From positions 62,507,933-62,571,932 of the forward strand of contig OZ023205.1 of assembly GCA_963995525.1 (NCBI GenBank): a stretch of DNA of 64,000 nucleotides, in the 5' to 3' direction. The DNA is from Escarpia spicata (Eukaryota > Annelida > Polychaeta > Sabellida > Siboglinidae). A program made the position numbers and the translations under genes. Shown piece after piece: positions 34,968-47,469 of the stretch. The notes beneath the pieces are model-generated. The model searched no databases. It saw nothing but the letters and a program-made list of their open reading frames with translations, and was not told the DNA's origin. Numbering within the stretch: the first letter of the stretch is position 1; each line of letters opens with the position of its first letter.

Positions 34968-36420
34968 AGGACAGTGATGACTGTCCCAAATTATGTATTT
35001 ATTTTAAATTTATTAACATTTTAATACCATTTGTATGTGTTGGTTCAAGTTGTTATTGATGTGTAAATTTTTCACACACAAAACTGATAAAGCATAAAAT
35101 TAGTAAATAGATATGTTAACTTCACCAGAACTAGTATGCTTTAGAAAATTAATTCCGGTGAGAAAATAACTCATTCTGGACTAAATGCACAAAACATTTT
35201 AATGTTCTTCTAGAGCTACTATAACCATTCATTCTTCCAAAACTTACACTCGACTAGAACGAAACATTTAAAACTCCAAACCGACTGAACACAAGGTGTA
35301 AATATCCACTGATACATGATTACAAAATGTGAGAAGCAATTGCCTTGAAATGCACAATCAGCACTGTACTCCCACAGCGGATTACGTCTGGCGTTTTCTT
35401 GCCTACGAGAGCATCACTTGAACAAAAACCACTATCATCTCGTGCCTCGGAGGCAAAAAATAGTCAAACGGAACATGCTGACAACAATGAGAAAGTGAAC
35501 GTAATTTAGATAACACATCTGGCTACCAGCATTGAGCATGTCCATACATCATTTGGAGACAAGAACAATAAAAACAACGACCCGATAACACTTCCAGAAA
35601 TTGGTTAGTTTGCGAACAGCAGTGCAAGAACAAGACAAGTCTACAAGTACCTGCAATCTCTCAACTCAAAGACGTCTCGAACAAGTAAAGTCAGTCCCTC
35701 CGCCTCCAATACTGACATGGGTGGATAAAGGTTTTCAATGGTACAGATGGTTTTTATGCTATAAAGTTGGTTAAACTTAAATTCATACATGAGGTTTCAA
35801 ACAGGTCCTTTCCCACTTGTCACTATCAGTCTATTGATCTACGTCTGTGCTTGGACAAAATAAATGAAGGCAAACGTCAAGCTCTAGGTTAACTGTACAT
35901 TTTGATACTTGAGTATGCAAACTCCCAATGGGAAACATGCAAATAGACTCACCTACACATAAACACAAAATAAAACTAAAACAAATCAATGATAAAACGT
36001 AAGATTTAGAATAAACACCTCCAACATTGGAAAAAGCAGTGTCACCAAGGTGATGATGAAAGATCTTATAAGTCGGAGTCCCTGGAGTGATTGGGCGAGA
36101 TCTGTCGCTTAGAAACGTTTTACAAACCATTATATGGAGAGACACCTCTTCCTTTATTTATGAGATCAGCTTGTTCGGACAAATAGATAAATCCAAGTGC
36201 TAGCCAAGATACATTTACATCAAAACAATTCTAAACAGAACTGGAATGGACTAGCAGAAGTCTGCAGCCACTGTAGATACTTAACAGTGGACTGGGCAGA
36301 GATGTAATGATGTCTCTACACTGCTCTGGCACTCCTTCTCACGTTTGCGTAAACACCCTGGGGTCCTTGTTTTAAAATGTGCTACATAGATATTAATATC
36401 TCCACTTTGAAGCATTGTGA
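34968..36420. other. Non-coding DNA
   Basis: No gene or mobile element recognised. The minus-strand frame at 35831-36145 has no splice or domain support. Confidence 0.5.
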
Positions 36421-36422
36421 CT

Positions 36423-37069
36423 GCATCTCCTTCGGATGTGTCGAGGTCCACTCAACTCCTGCTATGTTCATTCACTTCATCTCCTCCCAGGTGCCGAGGT
36501 CCACTCACCTCCTTCTATATTCATTCACTTCACCTCCTCCGAGGTGCCGAGGTCCACTCACCTCCTTCTATAGTCATTCACTTCATCTCCTCCGAGGTGC
36601 CTAGGTCCACTCACCTCCTTCTATGTTCATTCACTTCATCTCCTCCCAGGTGCCGAGGTCCACTCACCTCCTTCTATATTCATTCACTTAACCTCCTCCG
36701 AGGTGCCGAGGTCCACTCACCTCCTTCTATGTTCATTCACTTCATCTCCTCCGAGGTGCCTAGGTCCACTCACCTCCTTCTATGTTCATTCACTTCATCT
36801 CCTCCGAGGTGCTTAGGTCCACTCACTTCCTTCTATATTCATTCACTTCACGTCCTCCCAGGTGCCGAGGTCCCTAGGTCCACTCACCTCCTTCTATATT
36901 CATTCACTTCATCTCCTCCGAGGTGCCGAGGTCCACTCACCTCCTTCTATGTTCATTCACTTCATCTCCTCTGAGGTGCCTAGGTCCACTCACCTCCTTC
37001 TATGGTCATTCACTTCATCTCCTCCCAGGTGCCGAGGTCCACTCACCTCCTTCTATGTTCATTCATATC
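36423..37069. repeat. 53-bp minisatellite, about 12 copies
   Basis: Unit GAGGTGCCGAGGTCCACTCA, then CCTCCTTCTATATTCATTCA, then CTTCACCTCCTCC. Variants GCCGAGG/GCCTAGG and TATATTC/TATGTTC/TATAGTC are scattered, and one unit carries an extra partial duplication near 36865. 53 is not a multiple of three; the long plus-strand frames exist only because the unit lacks stops. Confidence 0.96.
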
Positions 37070-37221
37070 CCCGAACCATTCGCCTCTCATCTACTAATTG
37101 GCATTGTATTTCAGAAAACACAATGGTAGTTGTTTCATGTTTTTGATATTTTGCTTTTCTAAGGTGCCTTTCTCCTACTTGAAAAAATTGAGTGGTGACT
37201 ACCAACCATACGGCACTGCTA

Positions 37222-37565
37222 GTGGAGCGCAGTAGCATAGCGGTAAGAACTCCGGACTCTCGTCTGAGAGAACGCGGGTTCGAATCCTGTGCGGCGGTGT
37301 CGAACCTTGGGAAAGTTCGTTTACGCTACATTGCTTCAGTTCACTCAGCTGTATGAATGAGTACCTGGCTATAGACAGTGGTGGATATTTGTGTACGAAC
37401 AGCCTTCGCGCATTAATTGCAGTGTGGCTGAATGCTTCCCAGAGAAGACGAGATGGTGTTCGAATGAACTGGTCTGCCAGGGAGTAAAGTATAAAGTGCT
37501 TTGAGCAGTTGTGAGGACTGGATACTGCACTATATAAGAACTTACCTTTACTTTTACTTTATACA
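37222..37565 (+). mobile_element. tRNA-derived SINE, family A
   Basis: The head GTGGAGCGCAGTAGCATAGC plus GGTAAGA resembles a tRNA 5' half with an A box. GCGGGTTCGAATCCTGTGC is a perfect pol III B box (GGTTCGAATCC). The body (CACTCAGCTGTATGAATGA, TACCTGGCTATAG) matches the minus-strand copy at 22723. The 3' end is CACTATATAAGAACTTACC plus a short T/A-rich tail. It is transcribed by RNA polymerase III in cis and moved by a LINE in trans. Confidence 0.9.
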
Positions 37566-37569
37566 GGTG

Positions 37570-40500
37570 CTAACTGATGCCCTTGGACTTTGTCTGTTGC
37601 TCCATTAGTAGGTGTATGCTAGAGCAGTAGACAACTAGACATAGACTCTGCATAAGATTACACAGTTCTACATGTGATATAAGTAACTCAAACTATTGGG
37701 GGAATCATCTCTGACCTAAGCGAGTGCGATGAAATGAACAGTGACACTGCCGGCAATCATAAGCAGACAGCTTGCAAATTATTAGTCAGTCTACTAATGT
37801 GACTGAATGTGACATGTTCAGTTCTGTAACATCCTTGAGACGACTATGGTAGCACCGAGAGCGCTCACTGATCCACATCAGGGCGCTTTGAGCAGGTTCA
37901 AACCGGCCACTTAGTGAGGTAATGACAATTCTCAAGCATTGCGTGTTGCATTAATGATGTGATGCAGGCAATACCATCATTTGTTCACAACTACTCTACT
38001 CCTGGCACGGGCACCTATTTTCGCATTCACGCAAACACACAACTGCAAAACCTCGTGTCAATTTCCCTCTCCTTATGACTGCCTCCAACTTGCTGAAGAT
38101 GCTGCAATCAGTTAGAGTGACAACAGGTTATATTTTTACAATGTATATAATCCCCCAGTATTGACACACAATTTTAGAGCCTTACCTGACACACACACAC
38201 AGGCAAAGGGAGGTGAACACAATTTTCCAAGTCACAAAATATTGAGCAGAGCCTGATGCTTTAAACTGTAATAAATGGTATCCTGATCATCATTGATCAT
38301 AATAATAGACACATTAGACACCTATAATGTATCACTTTTCCAAGAAATTGTGCATTTGGATGTTTTAATTTTGATTGTTATTTTGAGCATCAGTACACTT
38401 AACCTGAATTTCTAGAACATGTATGTCCTTCAGGGCTCAGGCCCCAAATTTATACAACGTTCTGAAGGAGATTACTGACCTATAACTATATAACAAAAAG
38501 CAGAAAATACCTACAAAACACCAATATCACATAGACGTTTTGTGTGCTCCAGCAATATGCCAGTTATCAGCAACAATAAAATATCAATAATCCCGCAGCA
38601 TTAGAAATGTGGTCTAGTTATAACCACAGCACTTGATGTGTACAAATTGACCAGCCAGGCAATTTGAGAATGCTCACACGTTGCCTGATGAAATATTCAT
38701 GGAAGCAACGTCTTCTGGTTTTTTGAGTTTAATTGAATGCCATTTCTGTAACATGTAATTACATAAACATAGTAGGCATGTTCTTTTGTTCAAAATAAAA
38801 TAATCCATTAAATATTTACTATGTACATCATTTAATCAACAAGTCCAGCTTTTCGACATGGCCAAGAAATATGCTTATATAATTATAATACAATATATTT
38901 TTGATACATAGATCAAGGTTTTGAACAATGATGCACTTCAAATTTATATATAAAAAATGGATATTAGAACCACTATTTATAAATTATCTAAAAACCTTGC
39001 TTAAATTATCTGCCAGATGTCCAATAGACGTGACACAATGTGACTCGCTCAGCCCTGCTGCTTGATTTCGACACAGCCCAAGTTGGTGCCCAATTAAGCC
39101 TGGTCGATCGATAAAGACACCTGTAAAGTCTCTTGGAGGATTACCATCATGCTCTAACAGATGGTCATTAAATGAACACATTTTGTTGTCATATCAAAAC
39201 TAATGCTATTAACTGTGCCGTCCCTCTTTACCTCCCTAGTTACCTATTTATTAATATGTTGCCAACTTTAATACATTTAATGATTTCGAGTTTGACTAAA
39301 CGCTTTGCTGTTCCTCTCAGTTTGGATTTCCAAGGATTTAGGTACGACAGAGGTTTTCTTATTACTATATATATATCTGTGAAATTCCTTGAGCAGTGAT
39401 TGTACACTAACTTATGGAGACTACAAGCAATTCCTACAGGATTACAAATTAATTTTACATTTGTGGACTACATTTAAAATTCAACAATTATTAGTAAAAT
39501 TTATATTTTATTCAACAGACAATCATGGTAATATGTGAACTAAAACTTAATATCCTACATTTCATTTGGTGTGCTGAACTACAGAAACATTCCACACTCT
39601 ACATAGGCTGATCACATCCATTTGTAGCACAACACAGACTTGGTTTAAAGCATAATAAAGGTATGTTTAATCCATCTTTAATGTAATAATTATTTATATA
39701 CTGTTCTTAATATTACAATAAACATTTTCAAAGTATACTGCCCACCAAATTGTGCCCACAAAGTGTAGAAATTGTACACAAAACATTCAATTCATCAGCA
39801 GCCACTAATGGCACTTATTCCTTCTTTCTGTACGGCTGTGATACGTGGACACTCCCTGTTAATAATGGCACTAACTGCTTCAAATCTGATGTTGGCCATT
39901 GGACAAACTTGGGCTAAGTACTTACCCTGCGAACTTCATACATCAATGTTTGAGACGACCCCTAAATGACCTGCATAAAGATCGACGTGAATGTTTCACA
40001 GCACAATACTTGCTTGTTTCTGTGCGACTTGCTGATCCCAACCTTCCTGTTCTCTGCGAGAGTGATGGGAGCAATCAATAACATCAAAGTGCAGGCAACT
40101 GGAGTCGGAATCGACATATTGGTCGATTCTACTGTCAGTCGCACATCGCACGCAATATGCACACATGGCTGCACCCACACAGGGCTACATGCTACCCAGT
40201 GCGGGCCAGCTAACGAAAGAAATCTATATTACATATTGGAAACCTGGCTTTCTTGGTTGATGCCTCAACTCTTTGCATTTCAATCCCTTATATGTTAGCA
40301 ATGTTATTAACTTTTTACTTATTACCACATTTAATGTTACCTATAAATTTATATTTCTAACTTATTTATTTTTAAAAGCTATGTACTTTATATGTTTTGC
40401 CTGAAATAGATGTATTCATATCCATTGGGTCACTAGGAGGCAATAACGTTGTGCAGACATCTGAAGGTCTTCCTTTGTTCCTCAGTGCATTCATCCATCT

Positions 40501-41240
40501 GTTGACAACTTCAACACTGTAACTTGGTTATGAATACCTCCTATTCATATATATATATCGATGTCCGATTACAAAGGAACAAAATTAAAATTATTTTACA
40601 CAAGCATCCAAAAACGTAAAGGGAGGCAGTCTGTTCCTACTTTTTCACTTATTATTTAATATGTTTTTCTTAACACTATAATAACTATGTTAAAGGTATA
40701 TTGGCTGCCAAATTGTGTTTAGTTAGCCTGTAACAACGGTCGCAATTTGGAAGATACGACCCCGGTGCCTGCACAAATGGCAAACAAAACATCCAGTTTC
40801 AAAACAAGATTTATTGGCAATACTGCCGAGTCGCACCGAGTTAACCCCAATACCCTTTGATGTTCAACAATTTCCACTTTCCCATGCTCTACACTGTAGA
40901 CTTCTTGTTACAAATTACGACGTTGGCTAATTCTGGGTAGAGGAACAGACTGGCTCCCTTTAAAGGTACACAAAATAATAAATGTCAATTATTTGGGTGT
41001 CTGAAAATTCACAGTGTCCGAATAAGCTCAGTCATTATGGCAGTCAAACAAACACAGCTCCAGTTCACCAACCCAGTCGACTTAAACCCACACAACTGAA
41101 GGCTTCTTCCAGGAACTATAGGTGTGTGTGGTCTACCACCAAGAAATGTGAGCTGTCATAAAGGTGTTTCTAGGAACTACCGAGAGCCATAAATAAAGTG
41201 GTTCAAATGCTGTAAATGTGTGTGTGAGAGAGGGATGAGC
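37570..41240. other. Non-coding DNA
   Basis: No supported gene. Around 40469-40508 a 40-bp phrase (CCTTTGTTCCTCAGTGCATT, then CATCCATCTGTTGACAAC) is nearly repeated at about 49664-49705, so it belongs to an unidentified dispersed repeat. Confidence 0.45.
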
Positions 41241-41242
41241 AT

Positions 41243-41330
41243 GACACAACTTATGTGAATATAAGATATTCAGTTTGACACAAATTATGTGAATATAAGA
41301 TATTCAGTTTGACATGACTTATGTAAATAA
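41243..41330. repeat. 34-bp tandem duplication, 2.5 copies
   Basis: GACACAACTTATGTGAATAT plus AAGATATTCAGTTT recurs at 41277 and in part at 41311. It lies just before the left edge of the LINE fragment. Confidence 0.92.
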
Positions 41331-41359
41331 AGCACCAAGACCAGGAATGGTGATACATG

Positions 41360-43153
41360 CAAGTTTTATTCTTACTAGAAAAAAAAAATGTTACAGAAAA
41401 AAACTTGACGATTGTAAGACTATTATAAGAGCAACTTGGAAAACTCTTAACAGCATAATAGGTAAAAGAAAATCTGATACCACATATTTGAACAAGTTTC
41501 AAGTTGGCGATAACATAGTAGTATTAGAAAATAAAGAAATAGCTAATCATTTTAACAATTTCTTCGTCGATATAGGTACTAAATTATCCAACCTCATAGA
41601 ACCCTGCCCGGGAACAAAGCCAACCGATTATGTAAAACGTACTGTATCACAATCAATGTATATGTCCCCCGTTACTGAGCAAGAAGTACTCAAAATGGTG
41701 TCTGGATGCAAAAGTAAAACTTCATACGGACACGATGAAATCAGCATGAAAACAGTTAAGCATGTAATAAAGCAAATTGTACAACCGCTAACCCACATTT
41801 TTAACAGATCTTTGATCAGCGGATCATTTCCAAATGATATGAAATTAGCAAAAGTCATTCCTATATTTAAGTCAGGAAATCGTTTTCAATTTTCTAATTA
41901 TAGACCTATATCTCTTTTATCCCAATTTTCAAAAATACTTTAACAAATATTCAACAAAAGGCTAAGGTCTTTCATTGAAACACAACACATATTGACAGAT
42001 GGGCAATATGGCTTCAGAAGTAATCACTCAACTTCACTAGCTTTAACAGAATTTGTCGAAAAAAATTACATCCGCAATGGATAAATGCCAAAGCACGATT
42101 GGGGTCTTTATCGATCTAAAAAAAGCCTTTGACACTGTTGACCACAACATACTGCTAAGTAAATTGCAATGCTACGGAATAAGGGGTCTGGCTCTGGCCT
42201 GGATAAAAAGCTACTTAACCAACCGTAGACAATATGTATGCTATAACAACAGTAACTCAGAACAAAAGGAAATCAAGTGTGGAGTCCCGCAAGGTTCAAT
42301 CCTTGGCCCGTTATTATTTATTCTATACGTAAATGACATGTGTGAAGTCTCAAAATTGCTTGATATTATTTTGTTTGCTGATGATACAAACATTTTTTAT
42401 TCCAATAGTAACACAGATGAAGTAAGCACTGTTATTAACAACGAACTAAAAAAACTAGACCTGTGGTTTCGAGTGAACAAATTATCACTTAATGTGAACA
42501 AAACACATTTTATAATGTTCAACAATAAAAAGCAACCTAGAACAGATGTGAATATAGTTTTGAATGGGAAAAACATTGAGCAGGTATCATATACTAAATT
42601 CCTTGGAGTAATCATTGACGAAAACGTAACATGGAGAGAACACATAAAAATGGTTGAATAAAAAAACATAGCAGTTTTGTATAAAACTAGGCATGTTCTT
42701 GATTGTCAAGCGTTACACACATTATATAATTCACTTGTTGAACCACATATGTCATATTGCTGTGAGATCTGGGGAAATACTTATCAATCTAGACTGAGAA
42801 AACTATTTATGTTACAGAAAAAAGCTATACGGATTATTTATAATCTTAATTACCATGATCATACATCTGTATTTTTCCATCTCTCAAACATGCTTAAATT
42901 TCATGATTTAGTTAAATACAAGACTATGATCATACTTTATAAAGCAAACAACCATTCTTTAAATGGTCGTGTTCAAGCATTATTTGAACCAACCGCAGCT
43001 ATACACATACATGATACCAGACAAAGCAAATTGTTCTATGTTAAAAAGACAAACACCACCCTCCGACTGCTGTCAATCACCGTCAAGGGTATAACAACGT
43101 GGAACAATTTACCAAATAAATTGACTCAGCTTCCAAGTTTAACACAATTTTAA
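41360..43153 (+). pseudogene. LINE ORF2 fragment: reverse transcriptase and C-terminus
   Basis: The RT half of a non-LTR retrotransposon of the CR1/Jockey-like group, starting abruptly in the endonuclease-RT linker (KKCYRKKLDDCKTIIRATW). Visible RT blocks: KLAKVIPIFKSG then NYRPISLLS; GQYGFRSNHST; VFIDLKKAFDTVDH; GVPQGSILGPLLF; the catalytic FADD (ILFADDTNIF); and KFLGV. A C-terminal domain follows (CCEIWGNTYQSRLRKLFML). The frame is broken by a TAA at 41941-41943, a shift in the A run near 42058-42066 and a TGA at 42659-42661. The 3' UTR and tail follow to about 43450. No endonuclease lies upstream, but one occurs in opposite orientation at 44117-45330. Confidence 0.93.
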
Positions 43154-43381
43154 AAAGCAATCAAGTTGTCATTACTTTCTACATATTTGTGAATTGCTAA
43201 TTGAAGGTGACGTTTTGTTAAACCTATGTAATAGTAACACAAGCACTATAGTAAACAGTTTATATATGAGTTGTGAATATTATTTTGTGATTTATTTATA
43301 ATTCCTGTTGTATTTATTCAGTTTTCTTAGTTCGAGTAGGGCATAGCAACACATAAGTCTATGACTTCAGCTGTGTCCTTT

Positions 43382-43450
43382 CAGCAGCAGCAGCAGCAGC
43401 AGACCATACTGTGCATGTATTATGTTGTTGTTGTTGTTGAATAAACGTTC
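43382..43450 (+). repeat. LINE 3' end: (CAG)7 and (GTT)5 with AATAAA
   Basis: Seven CAG units (43382-43402), then about five GTT units (43424-43439), then AATAAACGTTCATTC. Microsatellite-like 3' ends in place of poly(A) are usual in CR1-like LINEs. Confidence 0.8.
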
Positions 43451-44116
43451 ATTCATAATTCATACCTAATGGACCTAGACATCTATCAGTGTGCTCCTTT
43501 ATCTAGGTGCATATGAAAAAAATGTCTTCATAAGTGCTTTTTTAAGTTGTACTGTTTCTGAGTCCTGCTCTATTATTGTTTGTCTAATATAAGGTCAGTC
43601 TGACATTTCATCCCACATCAATATTTATAAGCCATCACACCTATTGACCTATTCCACATTCGCGGGGCGCCACTGTTGGTTGCACTCAAAAGCGAGGCTA
43701 TGCACACAAACCTGGATGAGTTTGGCTATTAGTTTTTTCTTGGATTCCTACATCCACAACTTTCAGCACCGTCTTTCGAAACGTATTTTACATATTTCAA
43801 TTATACCATTACGCTTGTCTCATTTCTTGTTAAATTATTTTCACGTGCCGGACAAGTTTAATGTCATGTTGCAATGTATCTTGTTAACTATCCGTAGCAT
43901 TAAGTTAGGAATAAACTGTTAGGACATAATTTTGATTTGTGGTGAGTGGGCGAAAATACACTCGGTTGCTTTGTAAAACATAGGCTAGTCCTGGGGACCT
44001 GGCTTTGTGCGAGCGAAGGTACGTGTTCTGTGTGACGATTTCTAAGGCATTCTGGAAAGGGTAAATATACCGCATAATAAAATTGCTTCCAATATTTAAG
44101 TGAGGGCACAATATGA
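43451..44116. other. Spacer between the two LINE halves
   Basis: Non-LINE sequence with no recognised gene. If the LINE was split by an inversion, this is former 3' flanking DNA carried along with it. Confidence 0.5.
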
Positions 44117-45330
44117 GGGTTATATCAGAGCATTAGACGTAATAATTTTGTTAACTTATTTTTGTAGCGGATTTCTGTTAATTCTGTCCTATTCTTTAGA
44201 AACGCTAAGTACATGTTATTCTTCTTTATGCAAGCGTTTTTTAGCCCTCTTGATAACAAAGGTTTATCATTCTTTTTTTGTCTCTCCTGAATACGTAGTA
44301 GTTTTTACAGGACAGGCATCGTTATAAGTATTATTTAGTATTTGCATAAAGCGCGAGAATGCTAAATCAGGGTTTGACTCGTTCATTACAGTGTCCCAGT
44401 TTGCATAATTTAAATCGTGCTTAAATTTGTTTAATGAGTCCTCATCTAACGTTCTGTTATATTTATATGTTGGATCATCGTTAATAACTGTATAAGTGCT
44501 GTTATCACACAGGACGAAAATTGGCATATGGTCTGTAGCATCGCTTAAAACAATGCCGCACATTTTGTTTCTACACAGTTCAGAACAGAAAATGTTATCT
44601 ATTATACTAGCAGTCGTGCATGTTACTCGTGTGGGCCTGGTGATCAAGGGATATAATCCAGAGCTGAACATTTGATCAATGAAATATTTTGATTCAGCTT
44701 GCTCTTCGCAGTGCAATAGGTCTATATTGTAATCACCACATATATACACGATTTTGCTGGTGAGATTTCCCAGTATGAATGAGAGATTGTCATTAAATTT
44801 GCTGATTCTGGTATTCGGTGCTCTATACATACAACCGACATTGATTTTTTCGTGTTTACTAATTTGTATCTCAATAAAGATGCTTTCAAAACAGTCATCA
44901 ACAGCATACGATATATTCCTTAAACAAATATCAGAAGACTGGCAATTGTTAAGTACAGATTCACACACATATATGGCAACGCCGCCACCGGGTTTGTTTT
45001 TTCTGGAATTACAGTACAGTTTGTAACCCGAAAATACGACATCGTTACAGTTTACTTCACTTCCGTCCCAATTGTTTTCTTTAAGCCACGTTTCTTATAT
45101 AGCAATTATATGAAATTTATACTCCATGCTTTGGATAGTATCTTTAATCTTGGGTAAGTTAGCTTTTAAACTCTGAGCATTAAAGTGTATCATACTCAGT
45201 TTGATTGGCTGGTTTTTGCCAACACTGCTAAAGTTTGTTGAAAATTGTGCTGGGGTGTAGTATTTACATTGCGTGGGCAAATCGTTATACAACAAACAAT
45301 GTAAATGATTAGGAAGTGTTTACCAAAACT
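44117..45330 (-). pseudogene. LINE ORF2 fragment: AP endonuclease domain
   Basis: Minus-strand apurinic-type endonuclease of a CR1/Jockey-like LINE, in two main pieces. The N-terminal part is LSMIHFNAQSLKANLPKIKD. After a stop at the position before ETWL, the rest follows: GGGVAIYVCES, NVGCMYRAPN, CGDYNIDLL, and the catalytic-end motif SDATDHMPIF. Past a frame change near 44283, LINE linker sequence continues (GLKNACIKKNNMYLAF) until about 44125. Homology then stops, just where the plus-strand copy at 41360 begins. The family looks the same as the RT fragment. No intact protein can be made. Confidence 0.9.
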
Positions 45331-46564
45331 AATCTTCTATATGCAATATGCATTATTAAATTTAAATTATTATGTTTTTATGATAACCACCACGATATAT
45401 ATTCTTTGTCACAAATATAAACCAATGTCATTAAATTTGACCATTACATTAAAAAGGCTGACAAGACCAGTATTTAAAGGTTTCTATATAAATATGTCTA
45501 TAGTCAATGATAGCGCCAGAATATAGTGTTATGTCAAATGTAATTCTGGTTGCAGACCTGTTAGAAATCCAATACAATGTCCGATGACAAAATGTATCTA
45601 CTAGAACCAGAATAATATATCAATACTATCTACTAGGGAGTACTAGGGAGTTTACGATACAGGAAAAATGACCATATAAGGACCTGTCCTGAAAGATACA
45701 CGAGTAAATGACTTCCTTGGCACATCGGCGCACTACTCCATTTTGTCTCCGAAGATTTCCCTCAACCTAGCTATCATCAGACGCGCGTAGATTATACGAG
45801 GATGTTATCAGGATTCAGGAATGTCTTATACACTAGTAGGTGGTTTATGTTGCAGATGTCTATGTGGACGCCTTTGGGAATAAATCATAACGGATGATTA
45901 AGGAATTGTGGGAAACGTGGCGATTAATGAGATTAACTTGATTACGCACATGGCTTGTTGAGGAATGGTGAATGTTGAGGCATCACAAAGTAGGTCTCTT
46001 CTTACTTCTAGCTAGGCTTAGATGATAGTGCACAGTGTCCCCCGAAACATCACTGGCCCAGGCTGGTGAAACTGATAGATCCATCAATCATATGATCTGT
46101 TGCCTAGCACAAGTTCTGTCGAGCCATCAAAAAAAGGATGCCAACATGTTGTACATTTGAGTATTAAGTCATATATTTGGTTGAAATTCTGACCACAAGT
46201 GTTTCTTTATGACAAAAACATGATGCAAAGTGACAACTGTATGCAGGAATGTTTGATTTATGAAATATCATGTATCAATAGTAATGTAATTCATGTATAT
46301 AATCGTTATCAACATAGGTGGCAAAGGTAAAGCTTGACATAAGTTACGTGTAAATTGTGACATAAACAAATCGCAAAGTACTGGACACATCAATTGTAGC
46401 AGTGGTGAAGATTTGTCCTTAACCAGTGATATTTATGACATTATTGGTGCATTTTCTACAAAATAATAGAGTTACTTTATTTATATATACTTTATTTACT
46501 TATTTATATATCTTAGACATATATATGAGTGAAGAGGTCATCAGACTGGTTGGTTCAAATGAAA
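45331..46564. other. Non-coding DNA
   Basis: May include the 5' UTR of the LINE endonuclease copy just right of 45330. Nothing else recognised. Confidence 0.45.
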
Positions 46565-46919
46565 GATATTTTTACTTATTTCACAGTCAGTTTACCTTTT
46601 GTTTTCGTGACGTTTTGACTTCTTCTGATGACTACCGCTAGATGGCGACACTGTAGTTCTTCAGCGCAGACGTAGTCACTCAGGTGTCTGCCCCCCACGG
46701 CTGCGCCCTGGGTGGCTCTTCAAGAGATCGTCGTTCACATATCTACGACGATCTCTTGAAGATGCGCAGCCGTGGGGAGCACATACCTGAATGACTACAT
46801 CTGCGCTGAAGGACTACTGTGTCGCCATCTAGCGGTAGTCGTCTGAAGAAGACTGCTGAAAGCAGTCGAAACATCTCGAGAACAAAAGGTAAACTGACTG
46901 TGAAATAAGTAAAAATATC
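46565..46919. mobile_element. Foldback element with about 170-bp arms
   Basis: The left arm 46565-46733 starts GATATTTTTACTTATTTCAC. The right arm 46746-46919 is its reverse complement with scattered differences and indels, and only a 12-bp loop separates them. Both arms carry the phrases CTACCGCTAGATGGCGACAC and CCCCACGGCTGCGC. No target duplication is evident. The RNA would be a nearly continuous hairpin. Confidence 0.9.
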
Positions 46920-46984
46920 ACTCTCTTAGACTAGTTTAAATTTTTCAGTTTTTGTTATACAGATATATACACTAGTTTTAATGT

Positions 46985-47095
46985 TTTGAGGTTTTTTTAA
47001 TATGTATTTGTATGTATTGCTTCAATGAATTTGTAAAGCGCCTTTACGCAGTTTAGGCTGAAAAGGGCGCTATATAAATATGTATATATTATTAT
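46985..47095 (+). repeat. SINE/LINE 3'-end remnant
   Basis: AAGCGCCTTTACGCAG, then AAAGGGCGCTATATAAATAT and an AT-rich tail: the GGCGCTATATAA type of 3' end also seen inverted at 24560. Confidence 0.5.
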
Positions 47096-47296
47096 GCACC
47101 AATAATTTGTTTACAAATACAACAAAATTCATTACTTTGTCATAGAAGATTCTGCAACATTTTGGAATAAACAGAACTTTGATCCCATATTTAATTAATG
47201 TGTAAAATAACCGTAACGATGAAACTGTAAATAAACTTCAGACAATATAAAAAAGTAAAATTGCAATCAATTTAATTTTGTGTAATTGGACCTGGC

Positions 47297-47371
47297 TGGT
47301 GTGAGCCGTAGTCTGGTGTGAGCCGTAGTCTGGTGTGAGCCGTAGTCTGGTGTGAGCCGTAGTCTGGTGTG
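47297..47371. repeat. 17-bp tandem repeat, about 4.4 copies
   Basis: Unit TGGTGTGAGCCGTAGTC, identical between copies. It lies just beyond the 3' side of the minus-strand LINE fragment. Confidence 0.96.
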
Positions 47372-47469
47372 TCTCGGACAATTCCATTTTACTTTTACCA
47401 CAAACCATATGAGGACCCCAATTAATGAATGACCTGTCCAGACACCCGGATTTACACCCAGAATCACCT

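Noticed and set aside
36417..36974. 185-codon plus-strand frame rich in Ser/Pro/His
   Set aside because: It lies within the 53-bp minisatellite and shifts register through the array; a repeat artefact.
37230..37300. A true tRNA gene
   Set aside because: A and B boxes are present, but acceptor-stem pairing is absent and the unit continues into a SINE body shared with another copy.
41360..45330. Twin-priming inversion of a LINE
   Set aside because: In twin priming the inverted 5' part precedes the 3' part. Here it lies beyond the 3' tail with about 660 bp between, so a later inversion or separate copies fit better.
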